A stretch of DNA of 64,000 nt, from assembly GCA_964523575.1 (NCBI GenBank), contig CAZGAV010000008.1, positions 1-64,000 of the forward strand, read 5' to 3'. Every line of letters begins with the position of its first letter. Positions within the stretch are counted from its first letter, which is position 1. Under the pieces are notes generated by a model that did no database searches, was not told the origin of the DNA, and saw nothing but the letters and a program-made list of their open reading frames with translations. The DNA is from DAOUTW01 sp964523575. GTDB lineage: Bacteria; Zixibacteria; MSB-5A5; GN15; JAAZOE01. Position numbers and translations under genes: made by a program. Positions 41,260 through 50,736 of the stretch are shown one piece after another.

Positions 41260-43979
41260 TACTTGGCCTCCAGCCAGTTGGGGCCAACCCCCATATCCAC
41301 GACCAGAGGCACGGCCATCTTGATCGCCTGAGACATCTGCTTCTCGACCAATCGCCTCAGTTTTTCCAGTTCGTCCTTGTGGGCGTCGAAGACCAGTTCG
41401 TCATGTACCTGCAAAACCATTTTCGATTTCATCGAGGCCATTTCTTTGTCGATGGCGATCATGGCGATTTTGATCAAATCGGCGGCCGTCCCCTGAATGG
41501 GTGTATTGATAGCCGTCCGCTCCGCAAACTGACGCACCTGATAATTTTTGCTGTTGATTTCCGGAAGATACCGCCGCCGCCCGATCAAAGTCGTCACATA
41601 ACCGTTTTCCCGCGCCGATGCGATAGTCTCGTCCATATAGTTCCGGATATTGGGATAACGCTCGAAATAAGTATCGATAAACCCCTTCGATTCGGTCAAA
41701 TTCAATTCCGTCTGTTGCGACAGCCCATAAGCCGAAACACCGTAAATGACAGCGAAATTGGCCGTCTTGGCCGCCCGCCGCTGTTCCGGGGTGACCTTGT
41801 CGATGGCCACGCCGTACACTTCGGCCGCCGTCCGCGCATGGATATCCTCTCCCTCATTAAAGGCCTTGATCAGGCCCTTGTCGCCCGAATAATGGGCCAG
41901 AATGCGCAGTTCGATTTGGGAATAATCGGCCACCATCAATGAATAATCGTCATCGGTGGGAATAAAGGCCTTGCGTATTTCGCGGCCGCTTTCGGTTCGC
42001 ACGGGGATATTCTGCAGATTGGGGTCGGACGACGACAACCGTCCCGTGGCCGCCACCGCCTGATTATACGAGGTATGCACCCGCCCCGTTTCCGGATTAA
42101 CCAGATCCGGCAAGGCATCGACATAAGTCGATTTCAATTTACTCAATTGCCGATATTCCAGCACGGCCCGCGGCAATGGATGCACCGCCGACAATTCTTC
42201 CAACACCCGCACATCGGTGGAATACCCGGTCTTCTTGGCCGTCTTGCGTTTGGTCGGCAATTTTAAATCTTCAAACAGAACTTTGGACAATTGCTGGGTG
42301 GAATTGATATTGAATTCATACCCGGCCAGTTCGTAGATTCCGCCCTCGATCTCTTTCATCTCTTTCTGCATTTCCCGCGAGAGCTTTTTCAAGAAGGCGC
42401 TATCGATCTTAATCCCGGCGGTTTCCATGCGCGAAAGCACCGGTACCAAGGGCAACTCCACATCATAAAAAAGACGGGCGAGCTTCAGCTCTTCGATTTT
42501 CGGCGCGAAAACGCCTCTCAGCCGATAAGTGAAATCGGCGTCCTCGGCCCCATAATAAGCCGCCGTCACGGGATCGACCTGGGCAAACGAAATCTGCTTC
42601 TTGCCGGTCCCGATCAGATCGGTAATCGGAATCATCCGATGATTAAAATGCTCCAAAGCGAGGTCATCGAGATTATGCCCCCGTCCCGAGGGGTTGACAA
42701 CATACGACGCCAGCATCGTATCAAACGAAACTGGCTCAATCGTATATCCCGCTCGTTCCATTACTTGCAGGTCATACTTAAAGTTCTGCGCTATCTTCTG
42801 GACGCCCTTATCCTCAAGCAGTGGCCCCAGAATGCGGCGCACCTCGTCCACCGGAAGGTTCAATTCCGGCTTGGAGGTATGCCCCACGGGAATATAATAG
42901 GCCTCACCGGCTTTGGCCGACAAAGCGATCCCGACCAGGTTGGCCCTATGTGCCGTCAGTGAATCGGTTTCGGTGTCAAAGGCGAACTCTTTCTTTTTGG
43001 CCAATTGCCGGGCAATGGCATCAAGTTCCTTGAGCGATTCTACCCGTTTGTAATTGGATTTGATCTCAGCCGGCGGCACGGTCGCGGTCGTTTGCCCAAA
43101 AAGCTCCTTGAGCAGATTAAAAAATTCCAGCTCGGTAAAAATCTCTTTGCATTTATCGAGATCAGGGTCCTCACGGGCCAGATCTTCAAGCTCATACTTA
43201 ATCGGCACATCGCAATCGATGGTCACCAGTTTCAGCGAAAGCCGGGCCTTGTCCTTGTTTTCGAGCACTTTCGATCGGACGCCTTTGGCGCTGATTTCCT
43301 CGGCCCGGTCGAGGATGGCTTCGAAGTCACCGAACTGCTCCAGCAATGACAGGGCCGTCTTGGGGCCGATCCCGGGAATGCCCGGCACATTATCCGAACT
43401 GTCGCCGGTCAGGGCCATATATTCGATTACTTTTTCAGGATAAACCCCTATTTTCTTTTTAACCGCTTCGCGGTCCATGATCACCGGCGGTTCCGATCCC
43501 TTTTGAGGCACGTACATCCGCACCCGCTCATCGACCAGCTGAAACAAATCCTTATCGCTGGACACCAGACTGACATTAAAACCCTGCGCCGCGGCCCTTC
43601 TGGCGATCGTGGCGATGACGTCGTCGGCTTCGTAGCCGTCGATGGCGAATTCGGGAAGATTGAGCGCGGCCACCACCTGATGAATACGCGGTAACTGGGC
43701 GATCATATCGTCCGGCATTTTGGCCCGGGTCGCCTTGTATTCGTCGTACATCTCATGGCGGAAGGTCGGCTCTTTGGTATCGAACACGACGGCGATATAA
43801 TCCGGCTTTTCGTCGCGGATTATCTTTATCAGTGAATTGACGAATCCGAAGGCCGCCGAGGTATTTTCGCCTTTGGAATTAATCAGGGGATTGCGGATAA
43901 AGGCAAAATAGGCCCGGTATATGAGAGCCGATCCGTCGATCAGAAACAGGCTTTTCTCTCCCGCTTTTTTATCCGCCAT
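41259..43979 (-). CDS. polA: DNA polymerase I
   Basis: A 906-residue repair and Okazaki-processing polymerase with all three activities in one chain. The 5' nuclease domain runs over about 1-290 (LFLIDGSALIYRAYFAF, DGYEADDVIATIAR, GDSSDNVPGIPGIGPKTA). The 3'-5' exonuclease domain looks active: FDTETDSL (about 323) has the Asp and Glu, FKYDLQVM the ExoII Asp, and YYGAEDADFTYRL the ExoIII Tyr and Asp. The polymerase domain has DYSQIELRILAHYSGD (about 683), the RRAAKTANFAVIYG finger helix and QVHDELVF. It overlaps nadD by 11 bases and coaE by one. Confidence 0.98.
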   Translation of the reverse strand: MADKKAGEKSLFLIDGSALIYRAYFAFIRNPLINSKGENTSAAFGFVNSLIKIIRDEKPDYIAVVFDTKEPTFRHEMYDEYKATRAKMPDDMIAQLPRIHQVVAALNLPEFAIDGYEADDVIATIARRAAAQGFNVSLVSSDKDLFQLVDERVRMYVPQKGSEPPVIMDREAVKKKIGVYPEKVIEYMALTGDSSDNVPGIPGIGPKTALSLLEQFGDFEAILDRAEEISAKGVRSKVLENKDKARLSLKLVTIDCDVPIKYELEDLAREDPDLDKCKEIFTELEFFNLLKELFGQTTATVPPAEIKSNYKRVESLKELDAIARQLAKKKEFAFDTETDSLTAHRANLVGIALSAKAGEAYYIPVGHTSKPELNLPVDEVRRILGPLLEDKGVQKIAQNFKYDLQVMERAGYTIEPVSFDTMLASYVVNPSGRGHNLDDLALEHFNHRMIPITDLIGTGKKQISFAQVDPVTAAYYGAEDADFTYRLRGVFAPKIEELKLARLFYDVELPLVPVLSRMETAGIKIDSAFLKKLSREMQKEMKEIEGGIYELAGYEFNINSTQQLSKVLFEDLKLPTKRKTAKKTGYSTDVRVLEELSAVHPLPRAVLEYRQLSKLKSTYVDALPDLVNPETGRVHTSYNQAVAATGRLSSSDPNLQNIPVRTESGREIRKAFIPTDDDYSLMVADYSQIELRILAHYSGDKGLIKAFNEGEDIHARTAAEVYGVAIDKVTPEQRRAAKTANFAVIYGVSAYGLSQQTELNLTESKGFIDTYFERYPNIRNYMDETIASARENGYVTTLIGRRRYLPEINSKNYQVRQFAERTAINTPIQGTAADLIKIAMIAIDKEMASMKSKMVLQVHDELVFDAHKDELEKLRRLVEKQMSQAIKMAVPLVVDMGVGPNWLEAK

Positions 43980-44580
43980 AAAGCCCCTTGTCGTAGATAA
44001 ACCGCTCTACGGCCTCCGGCACCATATAAGTGATCGATTGATGCCGTTCGACTCTTTTTCGGATATCGCTTGATGATATGTCGTATTGAGGAATCATGAT
44101 CCACTCCGCGCCGCCCAGGATATTATCGCTTCTTCTTCTAATACGAAATCCGGGCCGGGCCGCGATAACAATCCTGATCCTCTGCTCGATTTCCTCGAAT
44201 TTCCGCCAGCCGTGAAATTCATCGATGATATCCGAACCGACGGCGAGGAAAAGTTTGGCCTGAGAGTATTTATTTTGCAGGTAATCGACCAGGTCGATAG
44301 TGTAGGCGGAATTTTCAGGCGGCATTTCAAGCAGGAAGCGGCGGTTGTCCTCGATGGCCATCCGGGTCATGGCCACCCGGTCGGAAAAATCGGATAATTG
44401 AGCGTTCGACTTGAAAGGATGGGTGGCGGCGGGGACGAACAGCATCCCGTCGGCCTGGACCGAATGCATCACCGATTCGGCCATGATGAGGTGTCCGCAA
44501 TGGATGGGATCGAAGGTCCCCCCCATGATCCCCCAGACGCCTCCGCGCGACGGTTCAATTGTTTTCTGCGGTTTGGGCAA
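43969..44580 (-). CDS. nadD: Nicotinate-nucleotide adenylyltransferase
   Basis: A 203-residue enzyme of NAD synthesis that joins ATP and nicotinate mononucleotide. The nucleotide-transfer motif GGTFDPIHCGHL (about 20-31), VPAATHPFK and the C-terminal ISSSDIRKRVERHQSITYMVP are diagnostic. The first Met lies inside the first beta strand (WGIMGGTF), so initiation is probably at the TTG at 44580, which adds 17 residues and overlaps bamD by 26 bases; no strong ribosome site is seen there. It lies between bamD and polA in the envelope/replication operon. Confidence 0.94.
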   Translation of the reverse strand: MPKPQKTIEPSRGGVWGIMGGTFDPIHCGHLIMAESVMHSVQADGMLFVPAATHPFKSNAQLSDFSDRVAMTRMAIEDNRRFLLEMPPENSAYTIDLVDYLQNKYSQAKLFLAVGSDIIDEFHGWRKFEEIEQRIRIVIAARPGFRIRRRSDNILGGAEWIMIPQYDISSSDIRKRVERHQSITYMVPEAVERFIYDKGLYGG

Positions 44581-45349
44581 GATTCTGATCGATTTTGGCC
44601 AGCATTTTTCTGGCCTTTCCGGCCAATTTGTGGTCGGGGTAGATCACCAGGAAATTGTTGAAGCGCGATTTGGCCTCTTCATACTGCTTCTTCTTGTAAT
44701 CGATCTCCCCCAGATAAAACAGGGCTTGCGCCGTCCATTCGCTGTCGGTAAATTCGTCAATGACGCTTTGAAAATATATCACAGCCGAGTTGTAATATCC
44801 CAATCGATAATACATCCGGCCGCTCTCGTATCGTTTTTTGGCCAGCCGGTTGCGGGCCTCGGTGATGAGCGCCCGGGCATCGCCGGCCAACTCCGACTCC
44901 GGGTTGTCGGTTACGAAATCCTCAAGCTCCTGAATCGCCTTGATCGATTCCTCCTGGTCCAGGCCATAATTCTTGGGCGACGATTTATAATAGCACAAAC
45001 CGGCCATATATTGTCCGTCATCGACGAACGGCGAACCGGGATAATGGTTGACCAGCCTTTCGAATTCGGCGGCGGCCAGAAAGAAATCCTTCTGCTGAAA
45101 GTAGGACATGGCCAGAAAATACTGCGCCGAATCGACCATGGAGGCGCCGCTGAAATTGTAAATAACCTTCTGAAAACCGTCGATGGCTTTCAGGTAATGC
45201 TCGCCCTGGTATTCATGAATAGCGGCGCGAAACTGCTCTTCGGCGTTCGGATAATTCTTCATGGTGATCCCGCCGCAACCGCTTACCACGGCGGCAATAA
45301 TAACCGATATCACAAATCCCTTCAATAAACCGGTTCGATCATGAGTCAT
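44555..45349 (-). CDS. bamD: Outer-membrane assembly lipoprotein BamD (YfiO family)
   Basis: A 264-residue lipoprotein with lipobox VVSGC (Cys24) after a short membrane signal. The rest is TPR-like helical repeats typical of BamD: AEEQFRAAIHEYQGEHYLKAI, YFLAMSYFQQKDFFLAAAEFERLVNHYPGS-type repeats and EEAKSRFNNFLVIYPDHKLA. BamD works with BamA to insert beta-barrel proteins, including LptD, in the outer membrane. It overlaps the lytic transglycosylase gene by 11 bases. BamA is not in the window. A related TPR lipoprotein of another function cannot be fully excluded. Confidence 0.85.
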   Translation of the reverse strand: MTHDRTGLLKGFVISVIIAAVVSGCGGITMKNYPNAEEQFRAAIHEYQGEHYLKAIDGFQKVIYNFSGASMVDSAQYFLAMSYFQQKDFFLAAAEFERLVNHYPGSPFVDDGQYMAGLCYYKSSPKNYGLDQEESIKAIQELEDFVTDNPESELAGDARALITEARNRLAKKRYESGRMYYRLGYYNSAVIYFQSVIDEFTDSEWTAQALFYLGEIDYKKKQYEEAKSRFNNFLVIYPDHKLAGKARKMLAKIDQNLAQTAENN

Positions 45350-45992
45350 ATTTTTCTTTCAACATGTTGTAGTTTTCCAAAATCCTTCGATAATACTGTC
45401 CCGGAACCGGTTTGTGTTCTCTCAGCCGACCCCGCAAACGGGTTTCCCCAAGATTATATGCAATAATTCCCTTTTTGACATCTTTAAATTTGATTATCTG
45501 CTCAAACAGATGCAGAGTTCCCAGCCGGATATTGGTCACGGGATCGAATAATTGGTCCTTACCTTCCCATCCCAGTCCGCTCCGCGTGGCCAGATCGCGT
45601 CCGATATTTGGCAGAACCTGCATCACCCCCCGGGCGCCGGCCTGCGATACCTGCCCTTTTTTGAACGACGATTCCGTCAGAATGACGGCCATGATCAGCA
45701 GGGGATCGTATTTATAGCGGTTGCTCTCATGAAATATGACGCTGGCCAGCTCGATTTTTTCGTCATTGGAGAAGCCGATCTGGAAATCCTCGATAATCTG
45801 GAATATTTTGAGCTGTTCCTCCATTTCCGTCAGGCGGTCGCGTTGATAATCGATGATTTTGTGCAGTTCGTACTTGTCTTTGATCAGGAAGATCAACAGC
45901 GTCGATTGCAGAAGATAAATCAAAACCAGCACGAAAGATATCGGCTTGGAAAGAAAGATGCCCGTTTTCTCGAAATGTACTCCGGGACTCAT
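45339..45992 (-). CDS. Lytic murein transglycosylase (SLT family), membrane-anchored
   Basis: A 217-residue protein with one N-terminal membrane helix (FVLVLIYLLQSTLLIFLI, about 20-37), a coiled stretch, and an SLT lysozyme-like domain from about residue 85. The catalytic Glu lies in AVILTESSFKKG, followed by the usual GARGVMQVLPNIG and NIRLGTLHL, and by the later AYNLGETRLRG. It cleaves the glycan strands of peptidoglycan, leaving 1,6-anhydro-MurNAc. Its genes on both sides (rimO, bamD) overlap with it, so it is made together with envelope-assembly proteins. Confidence 0.9.
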   Translation of the reverse strand: MSPGVHFEKTGIFLSKPISFVLVLIYLLQSTLLIFLIKDKYELHKIIDYQRDRLTEMEEQLKIFQIIEDFQIGFSNDEKIELASVIFHESNRYKYDPLLIMAVILTESSFKKGQVSQAGARGVMQVLPNIGRDLATRSGLGWEGKDQLFDPVTNIRLGTLHLFEQIIKFKDVKKGIIAYNLGETRLRGRLREHKPVPGQYYRRILENYNMLKEKYDS

Positions 45993-47311
45993 ACTTCCTC
46001 CCTTTCTCCCAAAAGATCATAGCCGTCGCAACCGGTGATGGTCACCGTGACAATCTCTCCAGCCCCGGCTCCGCCCGGTTCAAACCGGATATTCTGGTCT
46101 ATTTCAGGGGCGTCATATCGGCCGCGACCGACGGCCTGGCCGCCGCTCTCGATCTCGTCGATGATGACTTCCATGTGCTTTCCGATCTCATCGTCGTTGT
46201 TCTCAAATGCAATTTGTTGCTGTAGCTCCATCAACCGATGATACCGTTCTTCCTTGACTTCATCGTCCACCTGTCCCGGAAACGCCGCCGCCGGCGTATC
46301 TTCTTCGGCCGAATACTGGAAGGCTCCCAAACGCTCAAAACGCCGGGCCGCCGCGAATTCATACAAATCTTCGAAATGCGCCTCGGTTTCTCCGGGGAAA
46401 CCGACGATAAAATTGGTCCGTACCGCCGCTCGCCCGCGGCCGGAATGAATTTTATCAAGCAATCGCTCAATCTCGAGCCGGGTCACCCGGCGGCCCATCG
46501 CCTGCAATATATCGTCGTTGATATGTTGCAACGGTAAATCAAAGTAGCTACATATTCGGGGATTGTCAATCATATAGTCGATAAGTTCGTCGCTCAACCG
46601 CGCCGGATGCAAATACATTATCCGAATCCAAAATTCTCCGTCCAGCGCCGACATCCGGTCCAGAAGCGAAATCAATTGCGGCGCTCCGTAAAGATCGCGT
46701 CCATAGGCGGTCGACTCCTGCGACACCAGGATCAACTCCCTCTTCCCCTTATCCAGCAAAAATTCCGCTTCCCGCAGAATACTTTCGATTGAGCGACTCC
46801 GAAAATGGCCGCGAATATCGGGAATGGCGCAATAACTGCATCGATTGTCGCAACCATCCGAAATTTTTAAATAGGCGAACGCCTCCTTCGACCGCGGCGC
46901 CCGCGGGAAATCCGGATCGGGATAGACCATGGGATTTTCGCGCTGGGCGACAATCGGTCCCGCCTTCCCTTTCAACAAATCCTCGATATGGGTGAAATCG
47001 TTAAGCCCTAATATGCCGTCCAGCTCCGGGATGGACCCGGCCAGTTCGGTCGCATAGCGTTGCGATAAACATCCGGTCACGACCAGTTTCCGGCCCGAGG
47101 CTGTATTCTTAAAACGGGCCAGCGATAAGACGGCATTGATCGACTCCTCCTTAGCCGGCTGAATAAAACCGCAGGAGTTGACGATCAGCAAATCGGCGTC
47201 TTCGGGATTTTCTGTTTCGGTGAGATTATGAGCTATCAGAAAGCCGGCGATGTACTCGGCGTCCACGTCATTCTTGGGACATCCCAGCCTGTGAATATAA
47301 AAGCTCTTCAT
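45989..47311 (-). CDS. rimO: Ribosomal protein S12 methylthiotransferase RimO
   Basis: A 440-residue radical-SAM enzyme that adds a methylthio group to an Asp of ribosomal protein S12. The N-terminal domain holds three cluster Cys residues (RLGCPKNDVDAEY, VNSCGFIQPAKEES, VTGCLSQRYATEL). The radical-SAM motif is CDNRCSYCAIP (about 152-162). The C-terminal TRAM domain includes AVGRGRYDAPEID. The GCPKN variant at the first Cys and the PAKEES segment favour RimO over MiaB. It overlaps lolA and the transglycosylase by 4 bases each. Confidence 0.96.
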   Translation of the reverse strand: MKSFYIHRLGCPKNDVDAEYIAGFLIAHNLTETENPEDADLLIVNSCGFIQPAKEESINAVLSLARFKNTASGRKLVVTGCLSQRYATELAGSIPELDGILGLNDFTHIEDLLKGKAGPIVAQRENPMVYPDPDFPRAPRSKEAFAYLKISDGCDNRCSYCAIPDIRGHFRSRSIESILREAEFLLDKGKRELILVSQESTAYGRDLYGAPQLISLLDRMSALDGEFWIRIMYLHPARLSDELIDYMIDNPRICSYFDLPLQHINDDILQAMGRRVTRLEIERLLDKIHSGRGRAAVRTNFIVGFPGETEAHFEDLYEFAAARRFERLGAFQYSAEEDTPAAAFPGQVDDEVKEERYHRLMELQQQIAFENNDDEIGKHMEVIIDEIESGGQAVGRGRYDAPEIDQNIRFEPGGAGAGEIVTVTITGCDGYDLLGEREEV

Positions 47312-47931
47312 GGCATTTCAATGACTTCCACCCCGGGAGGCGCCTGAAAAATAAACAGGCTGTCCGGCAGTTCGGCCGGACGCGAAAAGCCATCAATTAT
47401 TACTTCGATCCTGGAGTCGTTGTCATCAAGATATGATATTTTTCGCGGGACGTACCCCTGTTTGGCGACCTCCAAAACGAACCGTTGAGGCAGGGTCAGG
47501 GAATCAAGAGCCGTCATTTCGAATTCGAGCGTCTCCCCCGCCGCTTTCTGGTTTTGACAGGAGTAAACCTGCTCGGGGTCATAAAGCAGGGTCAACGGAT
47601 TCCAGTCGCCCAGCTTGGCCACCGAATCGACCAGGGCCTGCTCGTTTTCAACCGAATAGCTCCAGTACAGGACGCCGTTCGACACCAGTTCCTGATCCGG
47701 CATTGTCAGTCGAAAACGGCCCTGCTGTCCGGCCCATAATTGGCCCTCCAGCGTATCCACCGATTCAAAAATATCGGAATGGGTCAATTGATGAAATTTC
47801 AATTCGATATACGGTTTTTCCCGGTAGAACTCCCTCAATTTTTGGATTTCGGGACATTCCCCGGCCACCGTCAGCGACCACCCTATCGCCAACACCAGCC
47901 CCACCAGCCATATCCGTCTCGTTAGAATCAT
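47308..47931 (-). CDS. lolA: Outer-membrane lipoprotein carrier protein LolA-like
   Basis: A 207-residue exported protein. Signal peptide about 1-24 (IWLVGLVLAIGWSLTVAG). The mature part is one beta-rich LolA domain, with the typical FHQLTHSDIFESVDTLEGQL, GRFRLTMPDQELVSNGVLYWSY and the later PLTLLYDPEQVY. LolA carries acylated lipoproteins from the inner to the outer membrane through the periplasm. It lies 24 bases after ftsK, an arrangement also common in proteobacteria, and is coupled to rimO. Confidence 0.9.
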   Translation of the reverse strand: MILTRRIWLVGLVLAIGWSLTVAGECPEIQKLREFYREKPYIELKFHQLTHSDIFESVDTLEGQLWAGQQGRFRLTMPDQELVSNGVLYWSYSVENEQALVDSVAKLGDWNPLTLLYDPEQVYSCQNQKAAGETLEFEMTALDSLTLPQRFVLEVAKQGYVPRKISYLDDNDSRIEVIIDGFSRPAELPDSLFIFQAPPGVEVIEMP

Positions 47932-47955
47932 ACTGATTATACTGGAAAAAGGGCT

Positions 47956-50289
47956 TTAGAGTTTGCCTATCTTTCCGCTTTTTATATTCTCCAGGAACGA
48001 CTTATCCACCAGCACATCGCGGGCTTTCGACTCGTTATAGGGCCCGACGATTTTCATCCCCTCGAGATCGTCGATAATCCGGGCCGCCCGCTGGTATCCG
48101 ACACCCAGTTTACGCTGCAAAAGGGAAACCGAAGCCTGTCCCTGCTGGACGACCGTTTCGATCGCTTCCAGAAGCACCGGGTCGTTCATTTGACGCATCT
48201 GCGATTTTTCCTCGGCTTCCGCCTCCGACTCTTCGACTACCTGCTGGCTGTACGATTGATTCCTCAGAAATTCGACCAGGGCCTCGGTCTCTTCCGATGA
48301 AATAAAAGCCCCGTGCAGCCGTATCGGTTCGGGCGACCCCGACGGCAGATAGAGCATATCTCCTTTTCCCAGTAGTCTTTCGGCCCCGTTTCCGTCAAGA
48401 ATCGTCCGGGAATCGGTTTTTGTCGCCACCTGAAAGGCAATCCGGGACGGGAAATTAGCCTTGATCAATCCGGTGATAACATCGACCGAGGGCCGTTGCG
48501 TCGCCAAAATAAGATGAATCCCGACTGCCCGGGCCATCTGGGCCAGCCGTGTAATCAGCAATTCGACCCGGCTGGAATGGGTTGACATCATCAGGTCGGC
48601 CAGCTCATCGATAATAATTACTATATACGGCAGGCGCTTATCGGCCGTTTTCATCTTGTTGTTATAATCGACGATACTCCGCACCGAGGCCCCCGCCAGC
48701 AGGCGATAACGTTGCTCCATTTCGAGAACGATTTCCTGAAGGACCCGCTCCGCCTGCTTGGGATTGGTCACCACTTTTTCGAGAAGATACGGGATACCTT
48801 TGTAAACCGACAGCTCCAGCATTTTGGGATCGACAAAGACGAATCTCAATTCTTCCGGATGGAGCGAATAAATCAACGAGGTGATCACCATATTGATGCA
48901 CACCGATTTGCCGGACCCGGTTGTCCCGGCGATCAGCAAATGCGGCATCGCCGCCAGGTCGGCCACGAACGGCTGACCGGAAATATCCTTGCCGAAAGCC
49001 AGCGGTAAATGATACCCGTTTTTCTCGAATTTTTCCGAAGCCAGTATTTCACGGGCAAAAACCAGCTGGGGATTGCGGTTGGGGATTTCGATTCCGACCG
49101 CCGCCTTGCCCGGAATCGGGGCCACGATTCGGATACTTTTGGCCCGAAGATTAAGGGCCAGGTCTTCGGATAGATTGGCGATCTGATTGACCTTGATCCC
49201 GGCGGCCGGCTTGATCTCGAATCGCGTGATCACCGGCCCCGGATACATCTCGATATTCCCGGCCAGCTTGACGCCGAATGTCTCCAGCGTATCCCGCAGG
49301 GAACGGGCCGTCTCGGGAAGCTCTTTCTCGTCATAGGCCGGCCCGGAATGTACGGCCTCCTTTAATAGATCGAGACCGGGCCGGATAAATGTCCCCGGAT
49401 CGCTTCCCTCTTCACTCGTCGGCGCTGAATTGCGCGCAGCTGCCCCGTTTTCGCTTTTGCCCGAAAGGACGACTTTTCGACGCGGCCGTCCGGAATCGGC
49501 CCCGCCCGACGTCTTATCGACGATGACTTCATCCTCTATTTCTTCGGCATCTTCCTCGTCGATCTCCTCGACGCCGACAGCCTTCTTCCGTTCTTTCCGG
49601 GCTCGTTTGAGTTCTTTTTTGAAGTCGCCGGCGCGCTTGATAACATCGCGGTTTTTGAAATCAAGTTTCGCTCGAAGCTGGGCCAGATATGGTTTGGCTT
49701 GCTCAAAGGCAGCCGTCATCAAACTCACCGCCCAGGCCTCGATTTTCTGCATCAAATGGCGAAAGCGGTGGGAAATGGAAGCGTAAAAGACCAGGGCCGA
49801 GATAACGGCCGCGATCAGGACGATAAACGACCCCACCGAACCGACCAGTTTGAGCATCAATTCAACGATAGTCTGCCCCAGAATACCGGAGCCGTCCGGG
49901 ACGTCAAAGGCCAGATACCCCCGGGCCACCCGGGCAATGTCGAAAATCATCAAAACCAGCATGACCAGCGCCCAGGCCATGGAGGCATGTTTCAACAAAC
50001 GCCGCCCGATATCCAGCCCGGATAATTTCAACCCCAGAATGCAGAGAAAAATGGCCGAAAATATCGCGCCCCACCCGAGGAAAGAGTAGCTGACATAAGC
50101 CAGGTAGGCGCCCATCATCCCGCCGGGATTGGATAGCGAAATGGCGAAGGGATTACCGTACACCGCCTCGTCGGAAATAATAAGGCGGTCGTCGGAAGTG
50201 ACGTGCCCCGCCAGGCTGACCAAAAACATCAGCCCGAAAGCCACGGTCAAAATTCCCAGAATCTGTATTTTTCTTTTTTTGTCCATCAA
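47956..50289 (-). CDS. ftsK: DNA translocase FtsK/SpoIIIE
   Basis: A 777-residue membrane-anchored motor that clears chromosome ends from the closing septum. Four or so membrane helices lie in the first 180 residues. A charged linker of about 120 residues (EEIDEEDAEEIEDEV) comes next, followed by the motor domain with Walker A GTTGSGKSVCIN (about 453) and Walker B IVIIIDELADLMM. The C-terminal winged-helix gamma domain (about 705-770) holds ASVSLLQRKLGVGYQRAARIIDDLE. The length and order are typical. It opens the long operon and lies after the HU terminator. Confidence 0.97.
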   Translation of the reverse strand: MMDKKRKIQILGILTVAFGLMFLVSLAGHVTSDDRLIISDEAVYGNPFAISLSNPGGMMGAYLAYVSYSFLGWGAIFSAIFLCILGLKLSGLDIGRRLLKHASMAWALVMLVLMIFDIARVARGYLAFDVPDGSGILGQTIVELMLKLVGSVGSFIVLIAAVISALVFYASISHRFRHLMQKIEAWAVSLMTAAFEQAKPYLAQLRAKLDFKNRDVIKRAGDFKKELKRARKERKKAVGVEEIDEEDAEEIEDEVIVDKTSGGADSGRPRRKVVLSGKSENGAAARNSAPTSEEGSDPGTFIRPGLDLLKEAVHSGPAYDEKELPETARSLRDTLETFGVKLAGNIEMYPGPVITRFEIKPAAGIKVNQIANLSEDLALNLRAKSIRIVAPIPGKAAVGIEIPNRNPQLVFAREILASEKFEKNGYHLPLAFGKDISGQPFVADLAAMPHLLIAGTTGSGKSVCINMVITSLIYSLHPEELRFVFVDPKMLELSVYKGIPYLLEKVVTNPKQAERVLQEIVLEMEQRYRLLAGASVRSIVDYNNKMKTADKRLPYIVIIIDELADLMMSTHSSRVELLITRLAQMARAVGIHLILATQRPSVDVITGLIKANFPSRIAFQVATKTDSRTILDGNGAERLLGKGDMLYLPSGSPEPIRLHGAFISSEETEALVEFLRNQSYSQQVVEESEAEAEEKSQMRQMNDPVLLEAIETVVQQGQASVSLLQRKLGVGYQRAARIIDDLEGMKIVGPYNESKARDVLVDKSFLENIKSGKIGKL

Positions 50290-50327
50290 CTAATCAAGAT
50301 ATCGACGATGACCGGCGGCGGTCAACT

Positions 50328-50354
50328 AAAAAAGGCAGAGCCTCCGGCCCTGCC
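50328..50354 (-). terminator. Terminator of the HU gene
   Basis: Minus-strand stem GGCAGGG/CTCTGCC (50354-50348 with 50340-50334, one G-U pair), flanked by A-tract on one side and followed by TTTTTT. It lies 24 bases past the HU stop and insulates ftsK. Confidence 0.85.
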
Positions 50355-50377
50355 TTTTTCAATCAATTCCGGATTGA

Positions 50378-50653
50378 TTACTTCTTGACGGCGTCGCGGA
50401 GCATTTTGCCGGGGCGGAATTTCGGAATACGCGCCGCGGGAATCTTGATGCTGGCGCCCGTCTGCGGATTGCGGCCGGTGCGAGCTTTCCGCTTGCTGGT
50501 CGTGAAGGTGCCGAAGCCGACAAAACTGACTTTCTGGCCCTTCTTGAGAGTTGTCGTGACGGTGTCGATGAATGTCTTCATCGCGTCATTGGCCGCTCTT
50601 TTGCTTATGCCGGCGTCCTTCGCCATCTTGGTAACCAGTTCGTCCTTGGTCAT
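50378..50653 (-). CDS. hup: HU-family DNA-binding protein
   Basis: A 91-residue histone-like protein that bends and packs DNA as a dimer. The start MTKDELVTKMAKDAGISKRAAND and the diagnostic GQKVSFVGFGTFTTSKRKAR with GRNPQTG mark the HU/IHF family. The ATG at 50653 follows a GGAGG ribosome site, so the longer frame starting at 50704 is not used. It has its own promoter and terminator and so is a single-gene unit between lptD and ftsK. Confidence 0.96.
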   Translation of the reverse strand: MTKDELVTKMAKDAGISKRAANDAMKTFIDTVTTTLKKGQKVSFVGFGTFTTSKRKARTGRNPQTGASIKIPAARIPKFRPGKMLRDAVKK

Positions 50654-50705
50654 AGCATAGCCTCCATAGGTTGATGGATGAATGAACTCCTTATCAAACG
50701 CCACG

Positions 50706-50735
50706 AATGTACCCGGTTTTTAAATTCTTTGTCAA
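50706..50735 (-). promoter_or_regulatory. Promoter of the HU gene
   Basis: On the minus strand TTGACA (50735-50730) and TACATT (50711-50706) are 18 bases apart, leaving a leader of about 45 bases before the ATG at 50653. The -35 box begins just after the T-tract of the preceding terminator. Confidence 0.6.
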
Positions 50736-50736
50736 A

